DNA of 64,000 nt. Source: Methanooceanicella nereidis (GTDB taxonomy: Archaea > Halobacteriota > Methanocellia > Methanocellales > Methanocellaceae). The stretch is taken from assembly GCF_021023085.1 (NCBI RefSeq), contig NZ_PGCK01000005.1, forward strand, positions 1 to 64,000. The letters run 5' to 3'. The notes beneath the pieces are model-generated. The model was not told the DNA's origin. It was given only the letters and a program-made list of their open reading frames with translations, and did no database searches. Of this stretch, positions 14,626 to 23,591 are shown piece by piece (position 1 is the first letter of the stretch; the number at the start of each line of letters is the position of its first letter). Made by a program: the position numbers and the translations under genes.

Positions 14626-17288
14626 TTACTCCCGATCTTTTCCATGACGCGCCTGTGGAACTCTTTCAGCAGCGACGTCTTGTCCTCCGCCAGCACGACG
14701 TCCGAAGCGGACAGAGACGCCACGCCGAACGACAGCGGGCTCGGGGAATCGACATTGATAACGACGACTTCCATATCGCCGCCCTTTATCGCGCGCACTA
14801 TCTGCTGGATATGGTCTATCTCCAGCTTATCCTCGATTATTTCCCTGTATGACTCTTCAAGTACAGAAAAGTTATCGAGCCGGTGGGCGAACGACAGCAT
14901 CATATCGGCGGACACCTGCTGGCGCCTTGCGCTCTTCTGGTGGCCCTTATAGTTCCTTAGTATCATAAGGGACCTTGTGGCGTTGATCCTGAACATGCGC
15001 TTCAGAAGCTGGCTCTCCTCGAGCGACTCGCGAAGTATCTCCTTCGCCATGGTCTCGTCAAGCGACTCCATATAGCCTTTTATGTCCAGCTTTTTCGAAA
15101 GCGGGACCGAGATGAAGAAGCCGCTGTCGCTTACTGACAGTGTCACGTTGCTGGTCTTTTCCCTTGATACTATGAAAGCGAGGATACGGCTAAGCCCGTC
15201 GTTGAACTGTCTGCCGTAGTTAGACTGGAAGTAGTAGTAACGGCGCAGGTGCTCCTTATCCTGGTGCTCCTCGACCACGAACCTGGTTCCGGTCGCTATG
15301 GAATCGTCGCCCGAATATCTATCCTGTTCGTCGAAGATCTGAAAGATGCTCGCCGCCGTGTTCTCGTCCACAGGGTAATTCTTAAAAAGCCATTTTAAGG
15401 TCCGGCTGTCCCCTATGCGCTTTGTCATCTCTGCCTTGAACTCGAGGACATGAAGCCCGAGGTCGAAGGAGAGCGGCAGCCTTTCCGAGAACCAAGAGGG
15501 GACGGTCGGACGGCTTGTCGAGTTGTCGACATACACCTTTCCGCCCCTGCGGTATATGAACTCGTAGAATTTACCTCCGAGAACGAAAACGTCGCCCTTC
15601 TGGAGTTTTTCAAGGTACTGCTCGTCAAGGCTTCCCACCCATTTGTTATCTCCGCGAGTCAGCACGTCGCATGAGAACTCATCGGGTATGACGCCTACGT
15701 TAGTGTAATATATCATCCTTGAGAGCTTTCCGCGCTTTCCGATATAGTTCGTCTCGTCGTCGTACCATATCTTGCCGTATATGCTCTTCTCTTCCATTCC
15801 GGGGAGCCCGCCCGAGAGATATTTTACGACGCTCATGAAGTCTTCGTCGCTGAGGTCCCGGTAACAGTAACAGCGCTTAATGATATTTTTGGCCTTTTCG
15901 ATGCTCATGGGCTCGTTTATAGCCATTCCGAAAAGGTGCTGCGTCAGTACGTCAAGGCAGTTCTCGGGAATGTGCACGCCGTCGATGAAACCTTCCTGGG
16001 CTTTCTTCAGCATTACAGCGCACTCTATAAGCTCATCACGGTCGAGGGCGATAACCCTGCCTTTCACGACCTGGCCAAGGCTGTGGCCTGCCCTGCCTAT
16101 CCTCTGTAATAATGATGCTACGGATTTAGGAGAGCCCACCTGTATGACAAGGTCGAGGTATGGCATGTCTATGCCCAGTTCCAGCGACGTAGATGTCGTG
16201 GCGACCTTCATCGTACCGGACTTTAGCTTATTCTCAATGTCATGCCTGCCGCTCTTTGAAAGTGAGCCATGGTGGCATCCGGAGTTTTCTTCCGTATAAA
16301 ATTCAGGGTAAGACTTCCTCAGATGATATAAAATTCGCTCGGCGCCGCTGCGGGTATTCGTGAATATCAGGGTGTTCTTGTTTTCCTGTACAAGGCCGTG
16401 TATCATCTCGTACATCGCCTCGTTTATCTCATGCGCCGTCGCTTCTATAAGGTTGGGCACGGGACATAATAGCTTCAGGTCGAACTCCCTGACAAAGCGG
16501 GTATCCACGATACTGACATCCCGCGTAGTTCCGTTATCGTTCCCGGCAAGGAACTCGGCGATCTTATCCAGGGGCTCTACCGTGGCGCTGCAGCCTATCC
16601 TGACGAAAGGCCTTTTAGTGACTTCCTGAAGCCTTTCCAGCCCTAATGATAAGAACACGCCCCTTTTATTATCGGCCATCGAATGTATCTCGTCGATTAT
16701 GACCCACCTTACCGTCGCGAGCTTTTCCACGAACTTTGGCGAGTTCAATAAAATTGCGAGAGTCTCCGGCGTCGTGTTAAGTATATGCGGGGTCTTTCTC
16801 AGCATCGCAGACCGCTCTTCGGATGCGGTGTCGCCGTGCCTGATAGCATGGCGTATAAGCCTGTCGTCGCCATAGAGGGCGCTGATCCCGGCAAGGGGCT
16901 CCTCCAGGTTTTTATGTATATCGTTAGCCAGTGATTTCAAAGGTGATATGTAAATGCAATAAACGCTGTTCTCCAGCCCTTCTTCCGATCTGGCCAGAAG
17001 GAAAAGCTCATTGATTATTGACGTAAATGCCGATAGCGTCTTTCCCGAACCCGTAGGGCTGCATATGAGGACGTTCTTGCCCTCGTGAATGAGCGGGATG
17101 GCAAGTCGCTGCGGCGGTGTAAAATAGCCTCCGTTGACTTTGCGGCGTGAGCCGAACGTATCTTTCCACCATTTTTTTACCGACGGCTCGAACAGGTCGA
17201 GGATCTCCTCGTCCGTGTGCGCCAGCGTCGCGTAGCTTACCGGTGAAACTGGAGTGTAGGCCTGCTTTTTTCTCCTTGATGTTGACAT
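14622..17288 (-). CDS. lhr: Lhr-core type ATP-dependent helicase
   Basis: An 888-aa superfamily 2 helicase. RecA domain 1 has Walker A SPTGSGKTLSAF (about residues 78-89), motif II IIDEIHSM and motif III GCSAT. RecA domain 2 has TNTRSGAERILYHL, ATTSTSLELGIDMPYLD and motif VI QRIGRAGHSLGQ. A winged-helix region and the DUF4-like C-terminal domain follow. Length and layout match the Lhr-core, without the large bacterial Lhr C-terminal extension. Lhr-core unwinds forks and RNA:DNA hybrids in DNA repair. It forms a two-gene operon with the metallophosphoesterase. Confidence 0.92.
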   Translation of the reverse strand: MSTSRRKKQAYTPVSPVSYATLAHTDEEILDLFEPSVKKWWKDTFGSRRKVNGGYFTPPQRLAIPLIHEGKNVLICSPTGSGKTLSAFTSIINELFLLARSEEGLENSVYCIYISPLKSLANDIHKNLEEPLAGISALYGDDRLIRHAIRHGDTASEERSAMLRKTPHILNTTPETLAILLNSPKFVEKLATVRWVIIDEIHSMADNKRGVFLSLGLERLQEVTKRPFVRIGCSATVEPLDKIAEFLAGNDNGTTRDVSIVDTRFVREFDLKLLCPVPNLIEATAHEINEAMYEMIHGLVQENKNTLIFTNTRSGAERILYHLRKSYPEFYTEENSGCHHGSLSKSGRHDIENKLKSGTMKVATTSTSLELGIDMPYLDLVIQVGSPKSVASLLQRIGRAGHSLGQVVKGRVIALDRDELIECAVMLKKAQEGFIDGVHIPENCLDVLTQHLFGMAINEPMSIEKAKNIIKRCYCYRDLSDEDFMSVVKYLSGGLPGMEEKSIYGKIWYDDETNYIGKRGKLSRMIYYTNVGVIPDEFSCDVLTRGDNKWVGSLDEQYLEKLQKGDVFVLGGKFYEFIYRRGGKVYVDNSTSRPTVPSWFSERLPLSFDLGLHVLEFKAEMTKRIGDSRTLKWLFKNYPVDENTAASIFQIFDEQDRYSGDDSIATGTRFVVEEHQDKEHLRRYYYFQSNYGRQFNDGLSRILAFIVSREKTSNVTLSVSDSGFFISVPLSKKLDIKGYMESLDETMAKEILRESLEESQLLKRMFRINATRSLMILRNYKGHQKSARRQQVSADMMLSFAHRLDNFSVLEESYREIIEDKLEIDHIQQIVRAIKGGDMEVVVINVDSPSPLSFGVASLSASDVVLAEDKTSLLKEFHRRVMEKIGSK

Positions 17289-17441
17289 GAAAAATACCTT
17301 GAACGTTCGTTTTTAGATTAGCGAGTGAGTCTTTAAGTTTAAGGTTCATATCTTTTCTCTATGTGAGTATTGAAAGTATTTTTCTATAAAAACGGTTAGA
17401 TATGTGCAAAGCAATCTGTAGTATGTAAAAGGTGATACCTG

Positions 17442-18263
17442 ATGGCCGCCGGCAGCGCGTTAAAGTCGAAACTCATGAGGCTGAAAGAGATATTGCAAGA
17501 GCTGGATAGCGTGCTGGTCGCATATTCGGGAGGAGTGGATTCCACATTACTTTTAAAATGTGCCGTGGACGTACTCGGATATGAAAAGGTCGTCGCAGCG
17601 ACGGCGGTATCCGAGATAATGATACAGGAGGACATCGAAGAGGCTAAGAAGGTCGCCGAAGGCCTGGGTGTCAGGCACATTATTTTTCACTCAGAGGAAA
17701 TGGAAAACTTAGAGTTTATCGCTAACACCCCCGAAAGATGTTACATCTGTAAAAAAGGCCGGTATGAAAGCCTTGTCGGGTTAAAGGAAGAGCTTGGGCT
17801 GGCATATATTGTCGATGGTTCCAACAAGGACGATGAAAAAGACTACAGGCCGGGAGAAAGAGCTCTGAAAGAATTAGGTATCAGGAGCCCGCTGAGAGAG
17901 GCCGGACTGTATAAATCCGAGATCCGTGAGATTTCCAGGGAGATGGGACTGCCGACGTGGGACAGCCCTTCGAGGACATGCCTGGCCACACGCATACCTT
18001 ATGGAGAGAGCATAACGAAGGATAAAATCTACGCGATACGCGAGGCCGAGAACCTGCTTCACTGCATGGGATTCGCCCAGGTTAGAGTGAGACATCACGG
18101 CGACATCGCACGTATAGAGGTCCCGTATGATGAGATAGATGATATTTTAAAGCATAAAAAAGATATTGTAGATGGTATTAAAAAACTAGGCTTCAAGTAT
18201 ATATCGCTCGACCTTGAAGGATTCAGGAGCGGAAGCCTTAACGAGGTCCTTAAAGGCCAATGA
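17442..18263 (+). CDS. larE: sulfur transferase LarE, iron-sulfur type candidate
   Basis: A 273-aa PP-loop enzyme (YSGGVDSTLLL) that activates the pincer precursor with ATP and then transfers sulfur in nickel-pincer cofactor synthesis. Family segments RCYICKKGRY and SPSRTCLATRIPYG are present. Three cysteines, C100, C103 and C180, are placed like the ligands described for LarE enzymes carrying a [4Fe-4S] cluster; in the Lactiplantibacillus type a single cysteine is the sacrificial donor. This suggests a catalytic rather than suicidal sulfur transfer (inference). GGTGAT precedes the ATG. larC follows after 21 bp; larA and larB are not in the window. Confidence 0.87.
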   Translation: MAAGSALKSKLMRLKEILQELDSVLVAYSGGVDSTLLLKCAVDVLGYEKVVAATAVSEIMIQEDIEEAKKVAEGLGVRHIIFHSEEMENLEFIANTPERCYICKKGRYESLVGLKEELGLAYIVDGSNKDDEKDYRPGERALKELGIRSPLREAGLYKSEIREISREMGLPTWDSPSRTCLATRIPYGESITKDKIYAIREAENLLHCMGFAQVRVRHHGDIARIEVPYDEIDDILKHKKDIVDGIKKLGFKYISLDLEGFRSGSLNEVLKGQ

Positions 18264-18284
18264 TCATTCATGGCGGTCGGTTAA

Positions 18285-19031
18285 ATGAAAATTTTGTACC
18301 TTGATTGTTTTTCCGGGATAAGCGGCGACATGTTCCTGGGTGCCATGGTCGACGCAGGCGTAGATATCCGCGTTCTTGAGGACGGGCTGGATATGCTCGG
18401 CATAGAGGGTTTAAAGCTCGAGGCCGGCAGAGTAAGAAAATGCGGCATCTCGGGCACAAAGGTCGATGTTCTGGCATCCGACACGACCGAGGAAAGGCAC
18501 CTTTCTGACATCATCGAGATCCTTGATAACAGCAAGCTAGACCCCGATATTAAGAAAATGGCGAGGGCTGTGTTCAGAAGGCTGGCCGCGGCAGAGTCGA
18601 AAGTGCATGGTATTCCTGTAGAGCATGTACATTTCCATGAAGTGGGAGCGCTCGACACGATCGCCGACGTGGTCGGTGCGTCCATATGCCTGAGAGAGTC
18701 GGGAGTTGATGCCGTCTATGCATCCCCGGTGAACGTCGGAGGCGGTTTTGTAAAGACGTCTCACGGATTGCTTCCGGTCCCCGCACCGGCCACTCTTGAG
18801 ATCCTGAAAGGCATACCGATATACTCAAGCGGCGTGAACATCGAGCTGGCTACGCCCACGGGAGCCGCCATTCTTGCCGAGGTCTGTTCCGGCTTCGGCC
18901 ATATGCCAGGCATAAAGGTGGAAAGCATAGGATACGGCGCAGGCTCCAAAGAGCTGGAAATGCCGAACATGCTTAGGGCAATAATAGGCGAAAAGACAGA
19001 GCTGAAAAAAGAATATTGCCAAAAACATTAA
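18285..19031 (+). CDS. larC: LarC N-terminal domain (LarC1) without LarC2
   Basis: A 248-aa protein matching only the N-terminal part of LarC, the CTP-dependent nickel insertase of the pincer cofactor. It has the opening MKILYLDCFSGISGDMFLGA, the histidine-rich HVHFHEVGALDTIADVVG, and TPTGAAIL, ending at PNMLRAIIGEKTELKK. Full LarC runs on for about 130-150 residues (LarC2, the CTP-binding part, made by frameshifting in Lactiplantibacillus). Nothing like LarC2 follows in any frame; 37 bp past the stop a family 1 palindrome begins. Either LarC2 is encoded elsewhere, or the protein was truncated. It is the second gene of the larE operon. Confidence 0.85.
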   Translation: MKILYLDCFSGISGDMFLGAMVDAGVDIRVLEDGLDMLGIEGLKLEAGRVRKCGISGTKVDVLASDTTEERHLSDIIEILDNSKLDPDIKKMARAVFRRLAAAESKVHGIPVEHVHFHEVGALDTIADVVGASICLRESGVDAVYASPVNVGGGFVKTSHGLLPVPAPATLEILKGIPIYSSGVNIELATPTGAAILAEVCSGFGHMPGIKVESIGYGAGSKELEMPNMLRAIIGEKTELKKEYCQKH

Positions 19032-19067
19032 TAAAAGGTTTTTAAGTCTTTTTATTAAAACTACACC

Positions 19068-19595
19068 TTTCGGATGGCAGGTAGATACTAATTTCACAGA
19101 ACCACAAAAATACTAAAATTTTTATATGATTTTTTAAGGTCTCAAAAGCACCAAAAAACATACTCACGAAACCTCTAAGGCTCTATCAGCACCGTCAACG
19201 CACTAACATCCCAAATGCCCGACTCAACGCACTAAAATCTCAAATTCTCTAACGCTAAAACAAGGCCCGAACATCTCCAAACCACGAAAGCTCAATAGCT
19301 CGGTTTCCGTTTAAATCGACTAAAAAATACAGGATATAATAATGATCAATAAGGTGCAAAACAAACCGGGATTTAAACTTTCGTGCTTTGGAGAGGTTCG
19401 GGGTTTGTTTTAGCGTTAGTGGATTTGTGCACTTTGGGCATTGAGTCGGGCATTTGGGATGTTAGTGCGTTGACGGTGCTGATAGAGCCTTAGAGGTTTC
19501 GTGAGTAAATTCTTAGAGCTTTCGTGCTCTTAAAATCTGAAAAAATTTTGTGTTTCTGTGTTTCTGTGAAATTAGTATCTACCTGCGATCCGAAA
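19068..19595. repeat. family 1 long palindromic element, copy 2
   Basis: A 528-bp inverted repeat with ends starting TTTCGGATGGCAGGTAGATA and one mismatch between the terminal arms. The arms are complementary almost throughout. The non-palindromic core again carries CGGTTTCCGTT and GGATATAATAATGATCAATA. It lies between larC (+) and the YqjD/YqjE-like trio (-), a convergent junction. No ORF is visible. Confidence 0.92.
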
Positions 19596-19648
19596 ATAAT
19601 AACCTTAAAGATAATTCGAAAAGTGTAAAGACCATAAAAAATAGTATT

Positions 19649-20104
19649 TTATCTTTCTGCTTTTATAGGCTCTTTATCAGTTTCTGTTTTCACGGCCGTA
19701 TATTCACTCTTTTTTCCTGTGAACATGTTCGCCAGCTCTTTTTCCAGGTATGCTATGGCATACGGGGTCGCCATGGAAACAACCTGGGACGTTAGCTGAG
19801 ATATGATATCCGGCCCCTTTTTAGGTGCGGGCTTTTCCGCTTCCCCTTCCTTTACCGGTACAGGGACCTCTTTTACGACGACCTTTGGCGTGGCGATGCG
19901 TATGGCCTCGTGGATTATAAGCCCGGTGCCTGCCGCTGCCGCGATCGTGGCGTACGGGTGCTCCTCCACCAGATCAGTAACTGGCCTGACAATATCAGAA
20001 GGCACTTTAAGTACGGCTTTCTTCAGGTTCCCGAAGGATCTGCCGATCATCTCCTCGGTGACGCGCAGGTCGTCTTCCGTGACAGGTTTCTTATACGTCG
20101 TCAA
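19649..20104 (-). CDS. YqjD/ElaB-associated hypothetical protein
   Basis: A 151-aa protein, last of a three-gene set. The middle segment LVEEHPYATIAAAAGTGLII resembles the C-terminal membrane anchor of ElaB/YqjD (DUF883) proteins but is followed by about 80 more residues with a Pro/Lys/Glu-rich linker and a second amphipathic region. The TTG start at 20104 overlaps the upstream gene by 14 bases and has AAAGG close by; an in-frame ATG at 20050 is an alternative. Role unknown, probably membrane-associated and linked to its two neighbours. Confidence 0.6.
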   Translation of the reverse strand: MTTYKKPVTEDDLRVTEEMIGRSFGNLKKAVLKVPSDIVRPVTDLVEEHPYATIAAAAGTGLIIHEAIRIATPKVVVKEVPVPVKEGEAEKPAPKKGPDIISQLTSQVVSMATPYAIAYLEKELANMFTGKKSEYTAVKTETDKEPIKAER

Positions 20105-20486
20105 CCTTTGTCAGCTCCGATGTCTTTGGCGTCTTCATGACAAGCTTTCTGGAGAACAGGATGTATGCTATGGCGCCCGCAAGTATGACGGACACAACGC
20201 CCGCTATGATCAATGCGGCCCACAATGGGATGAGCGTGGATATGAAAAGTATCAGCCCTATTGCCAGCGACAGCGTGCCGACCACAAGCAGGGAAGCCAG
20301 CACGGAGAGGTATATGACCTGTTTTATGATGAAATCAAGCGGGTCCAGTACATAGTTCTGGATATACAGGTCTATTTTTTGCCTTATGTACAGGTCAATG
20401 AATCTGACCATGTTCGAAAACTCTTCCTCGACCGAACCTGTCCGGTCGGAGCGGAGTTCCTCGTGGCCAGCGCCCTCCTCGTGCAA
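20091..20486 (-). CDS. YqjE-like (holin superfamily III) membrane protein
   Basis: A 131-aa protein with two long hydrophobic segments, VIYLSVLASLLVVGTLSLAI and ALIIAGVVSVILAGAIAYIL, behind an amphipathic N-terminus. This is the arrangement of YqjE-type proteins of the actinobacterial holin-III superfamily. The TTG start is backed by GGAGGG seven bases upstream. Position between two ElaB/YqjD-like genes copies the bacterial yqjD-yqjE order. Function is unknown; in bacteria such proteins are membrane-located and stress-linked. Confidence 0.7.
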   Translation of the reverse strand: MHEEGAGHEELRSDRTGSVEEEFSNMVRFIDLYIRQKIDLYIQNYVLDPLDFIIKQVIYLSVLASLLVVGTLSLAIGLILFISTLIPLWAALIIAGVVSVILAGAIAYILFSRKLVMKTPKTSELTKVDDV

Positions 20487-20496
20487 TGCAGCCCTC

Positions 20497-20799
20497 CTAG
20501 TCGCGTCTCATCAGTGAGCCGAAAATAAACCCTACGCCTACAGCTATCGCTATAGATGCGAACGGATGTTCCGTTATAAAGTCTTCTACCGGTTCGACCT
20601 TCTTTTCCACATCCATCTTAAGCTGGTGAGTCTTAGCCTCGACATCTGCGATAATGGCCTTGACCTCATCTCCCTTAACGGAAACTCTTGCTTCCCTTAA
20701 CTTCCTTGCCGCATCTTCAAATGCTTCGGCAGTCTGGATTTTCATGCTTTCAGCTTTTTGGACAGTGGAATCAACGACACGTTCAACGTTATGTTCCAT
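20497..20799 (-). CDS. ElaB/YqjD/DUF883-like membrane-anchored protein
   Basis: A 100-aa protein: a helical, charged N-terminal part (likely coiled coil), then the C-terminal anchor FITEHPFASIAIAVGVGFIF closing with GSLMRRD. The HPF...GxGxxxGxLxRR pattern is that of ElaB/YqjD/DUF883. In Escherichia coli YqjD anchors ribosomes to the membrane in stationary phase; whether this applies here is unknown. It opens the trio with the YqjE-like gene, 11 bp apart. The family is mostly bacterial, so horizontal transfer is plausible. Confidence 0.75.
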   Translation of the reverse strand: MEHNVERVVDSTVQKAESMKIQTAEAFEDAARKLREARVSVKGDEVKAIIADVEAKTHQLKMDVEKKVEPVEDFITEHPFASIAIAVGVGFIFGSLMRRD

Positions 20800-20868
20800 A
20801 TCTTCACCAAGTTACTATTAAATTTTAAAATATAAAATAGTTTGTAACCTATTAAGGAAAAAGCGATA

Positions 20869-21618
20869 CTATTGTAACTTTTTAAGGTTCTCTGCAATAT
20901 CCTCCAGGCTCCTTGACAGTGACTCCGCGTTAGAGAACTCGACAACGATCTCCTGAAGCTCCATCGGCGACATGCTTTTCATCTCCAGCGCAAACGCATG
21001 GATGTTAGGTATTGCCCTGACTATGTTATCGACTATAGTTATCGTGGCCATCCTCGAGGTGCGGGAGAGCGGGTTCAGGTCAATGGTTATTACCTTCTTC
21101 CCCATCCGTATCAGCGCTTCGCAGCGGTCCCCGTCCTCCAGCGGCACGAGCACGACGTCGGCCGCCCATATCCCTTCGGAAGATGCCTTAGCCCGGTCAT
21201 GTGATAGTCCCGGTATAAGGCGATCAGGATTATCGCCATAGATAGTAATGCATCCGTCAGATCTCAATCTTTTCACGATCTTTCCGACCCTTTCTTCGGT
21301 CCTGTGAAAAAGATTGACTTCCACCGGCGCGTCAATGAGCTTTGAAAGCTCGCATATCTCCTTAGAGACAAGCGCGGCAGTGTTACCGTTCACGGATATG
21401 ACCGGCCTTTCCGCCAGAAGCAGCATGGCTGCTGCCGCTTTTGTTGCCCTCATCGCCGTTCCGGTAGTCTTTTCTCCTATAAGGTAATCAAAAGCTTCTC
21501 CGCGGCCCTGGGCGATAAGGCCCTGCATGCTCGTAATTCCGTCATTCACGCCCTTGACGAGCATTTCCCTCGTGACGAGGGACATGTATCGCGGGTGATC
21601 CTCTGGTATCTCTGTCAT
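20869..21618 (-). CDS. 4-phosphopantoate--beta-alanine ligase
   Basis: The archaeal phosphopantothenate synthetase (DUF137 family), joining 4-phosphopantoate and beta-alanine with ATP in CoA biosynthesis. It replaces bacterial PanC in most archaea. The start IPEDHPRYMSLVTREMLVKG is the family's hallmark. Further signatures are ISVNGNTAALVSKEI, the LFHRTEERV segment and ITIDLNPLSRTSRMATITIVDN. The length of 249 aa is normal. It is monocistronic, and a family 1 palindrome lies upstream. Confidence 0.92.
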   Translation of the reverse strand: MTEIPEDHPRYMSLVTREMLVKGVNDGITSMQGLIAQGRGEAFDYLIGEKTTGTAMRATKAAAAMLLLAERPVISVNGNTAALVSKEICELSKLIDAPVEVNLFHRTEERVGKIVKRLRSDGCITIYGDNPDRLIPGLSHDRAKASSEGIWAADVVLVPLEDGDRCEALIRMGKKVITIDLNPLSRTSRMATITIVDNIVRAIPNIHAFALEMKSMSPMELQEIVVEFSNAESLSRSLEDIAENLKKLQ

Positions 21619-21784
21619 TGTATCACGGGTAGTGTATGAATGAGAAGATAATTATTTAATGGTTTTGGAAAAATAGCGCCGTTCCTCGCTTAAAAATGAA
21701 TACGTTAATGGCCTTTATGACAGGATCAATAACGGAATTTATTATATACAGTTTTGAGAGACTTTTTCAGGTCATTCCTTTTGT

Positions 21785-22294
21785 ATGGCAGGTAGACACT
21801 AATTTCACAGAACCACAAAAACACAAAATTTTTTTAGATTTTAAGGGCACGAAAGCTCTAAGATGTTTTTACTCACCAAACCTCTAAGGCTCTAATTTCA
21901 CCATCAAAGCACTAACTGCTCAAACGCACGGCTCAACGCACTAAGAACACGAATCCTCCAACACTAAGACAAGACACTAATCTCCTCTAAACCACGAAAG
22001 TTTAATGGCACGGTTTCCGTTTAACTGGATGAGGCATACAGGATATAATGATGATACGGTGCAACACCAACCGTGGTTTAAACTTTTGTGTTTTAGTGTT
22101 TTAGAGCCTTATTTTAGTGTTAGAGGCTTTGAGCACTTTGCGCGTTAAGTCGAGCGTTTGAGCAGTTAGAGCTTTGATGGTGAAATTAGAGCCTTAGAGG
22201 TTTGGTGAGTGAATTTTTTTTGTGCCTTAGAGATCTTAAATATTAAAAAATTTAGTGATTTTGTGTTTTCGTGAAATTAGTGTCTACCTGCCAT
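21785..22294. repeat. family 1 long palindromic element, copy 3
   Basis: A 510-bp inverted repeat with perfect terminal arms starting ATGGCAGGTAGACACTAATT. The arms carry several differences from copies 1 and 2, but most changes are matched on the opposite arm, so base pairing is kept. The core has CGGTTTCCGTT and GGATATAATGATGAT. Unlike the other copies it sits between divergent genes. Confidence 0.9.
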
Positions 22295-22442
22295 CCGAAA
22301 GAAACAAAAAAGGCTAATATCATAATAAACCTGGATCCAATACGCCGAAAACCCAATAAAATGTCCTTTATGCCTCATAAGAAAATTTAATAAGGATTTA
22401 AGGATATAGCATACCCTATCGCGATTAGAAGGTCGGGGGGCT

Positions 22443-23309
22443 ATGTTAGCGAAGATAAGGAATATACTGGGCAGAAAGCCTGCGAAGATCGAGCATTCTT
22501 TAGAAAACGTTCCGGAAGTTAAGCATTTTAGAAATGAGACGGTGGAGCAGGCCGGCAAAAGGATAAGATCACCGGACAGCCTTAAGAAAGACATAAACCA
22601 TAACGGTCATTTTAGAGTCATAGCCAGGAACGATGAAGAGGCGGAGAGTATCGGGAAAGAGAACCTTAAGTCGTCCAGCGAAAAGAAGACAGTGCTCTAC
22701 GGGGATGATAATATCTCCGGGTACATTTCCGGCGACAGGTATCTCAAGTTCTTAACGCTGACAAGGAACGGGGATATTTTCTCGACATACCCGCTTTTCA
22801 GCGCAGGCAAGCCGACACCTGCGAGGCTCACGAATATCACGGAATGCGAGAACTCATACGAAGGGCAGCTGGAGATATTCTTGAACGGCTCTGCCATATC
22901 GTTTTTCGACACGCTATATTTTGCTAACAAGAACAAGTATTATCCCGGCAAGGACGTCAAAGTCCTGTTATCGGGTGTCGCATACGTTCTTACCAGGGCA
23001 AGGAAAGCACCTCTCGCGGAAAAGAAAAGCCAGGCCGTCCCGAAGGTCCTGGGAGAGATGGAACTTGCGACGAGATATGAGAACGGTGACCTGGACGACT
23101 ACATTTTCCGCGGTATCGTAAAAGGCGTCAAAGAGTTCAGGATAAGAGAAAAGAAAGCTTACGTCATTAAGACATCTTTGAAGACCGGGATTGACGGCGA
23201 TCATACGGACTTTTATATTTGCGCAACGGAGAACGCCATCCAGGAAAAGGTACGTGTAGGCGACCACATAAGCGGCATAGTATGGATGCAGGGATTCATC
23301 GTCGAATGA
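22443..23309 (+). CDS. hypothetical protein, OB-fold/beta-rich C-terminus
   Basis: I do not recognise this 288-aa protein. The first ~80 residues are charged and likely disordered (KHFRNETVEQAGKRIRSP). The remainder is beta-rich, with repeated alternating strands such as GYISGDRYLKFLTLTRNGDI and KAYVIKTSLKTGIDGDHTD. There is no signal peptide or transmembrane helix. The terminal VRVGDHISGIVWMQGFI resembles the closing strand of OB-like or SWIB-unrelated beta domains, but this is only an impression. GGGGGG precedes the ATG. It is a single gene with a stem-loop after the stop. Confidence 0.65.
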   Translation: MLAKIRNILGRKPAKIEHSLENVPEVKHFRNETVEQAGKRIRSPDSLKKDINHNGHFRVIARNDEEAESIGKENLKSSSEKKTVLYGDDNISGYISGDRYLKFLTLTRNGDIFSTYPLFSAGKPTPARLTNITECENSYEGQLEIFLNGSAISFFDTLYFANKNKYYPGKDVKVLLSGVAYVLTRARKAPLAEKKSQAVPKVLGEMELATRYENGDLDDYIFRGIVKGVKEFRIREKKAYVIKTSLKTGIDGDHTDFYICATENAIQEKVRVGDHISGIVWMQGFIVE

Positions 23310-23340
23310 GCGGCCATAATAACGATGGCTATTAATGATA

Positions 23341-23385
23341 GTGATACTGCAGGCAGTGCATTATGCCTGCGTACAGCATTATCAC
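23341..23385 (+). terminator. stem-loop after the hypothetical gene
   Basis: Nested inverted repeats GTGATA/TATCAC and GCAGGCA/TGCCTGC form a hairpin 32 bases after the stop. No long T run follows directly, so termination is likely but not certain. Confidence 0.4.
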
Positions 23386-23525
23386 ATCGCACTTACATTA
23401 TGTAATGAGCATGGACCAATGAGAATGTATTTTTCTGTATTAAAATTATTAGACATATTATAATCGCTTATCATATAGCGCGTCGCTGGTAGAAAATATA
23501 TAAACGAAAAGCCTTATAGCCACAA

Positions 23526-23538
23526 AGTTATATAAGAC
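23526..23538 (+). promoter_or_regulatory. TATA-like promoter element of leuS
   Basis: AGTTATATAAGAC lies about 55-65 bases upstream of the leuS ATG, giving a short leader that includes the GAGGGTG Shine-Dalgarno. A second AT-rich TATA-like site (AAATATATAAACG) lies about 35 bases further upstream. Confidence 0.4.
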
Positions 23539-23591
23539 TACCACAAGTACAAACATAACTTACAATCATTTTGTTCGATCGAGGGTGTCAT

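Noticed and set aside
18285-19068. Programmed frameshift joining LarC1 to a LarC2
   Set aside because: No LarC2-like residues occur in any frame after 19031 before the palindromic element starts, so a frameshift would have nothing to reach.
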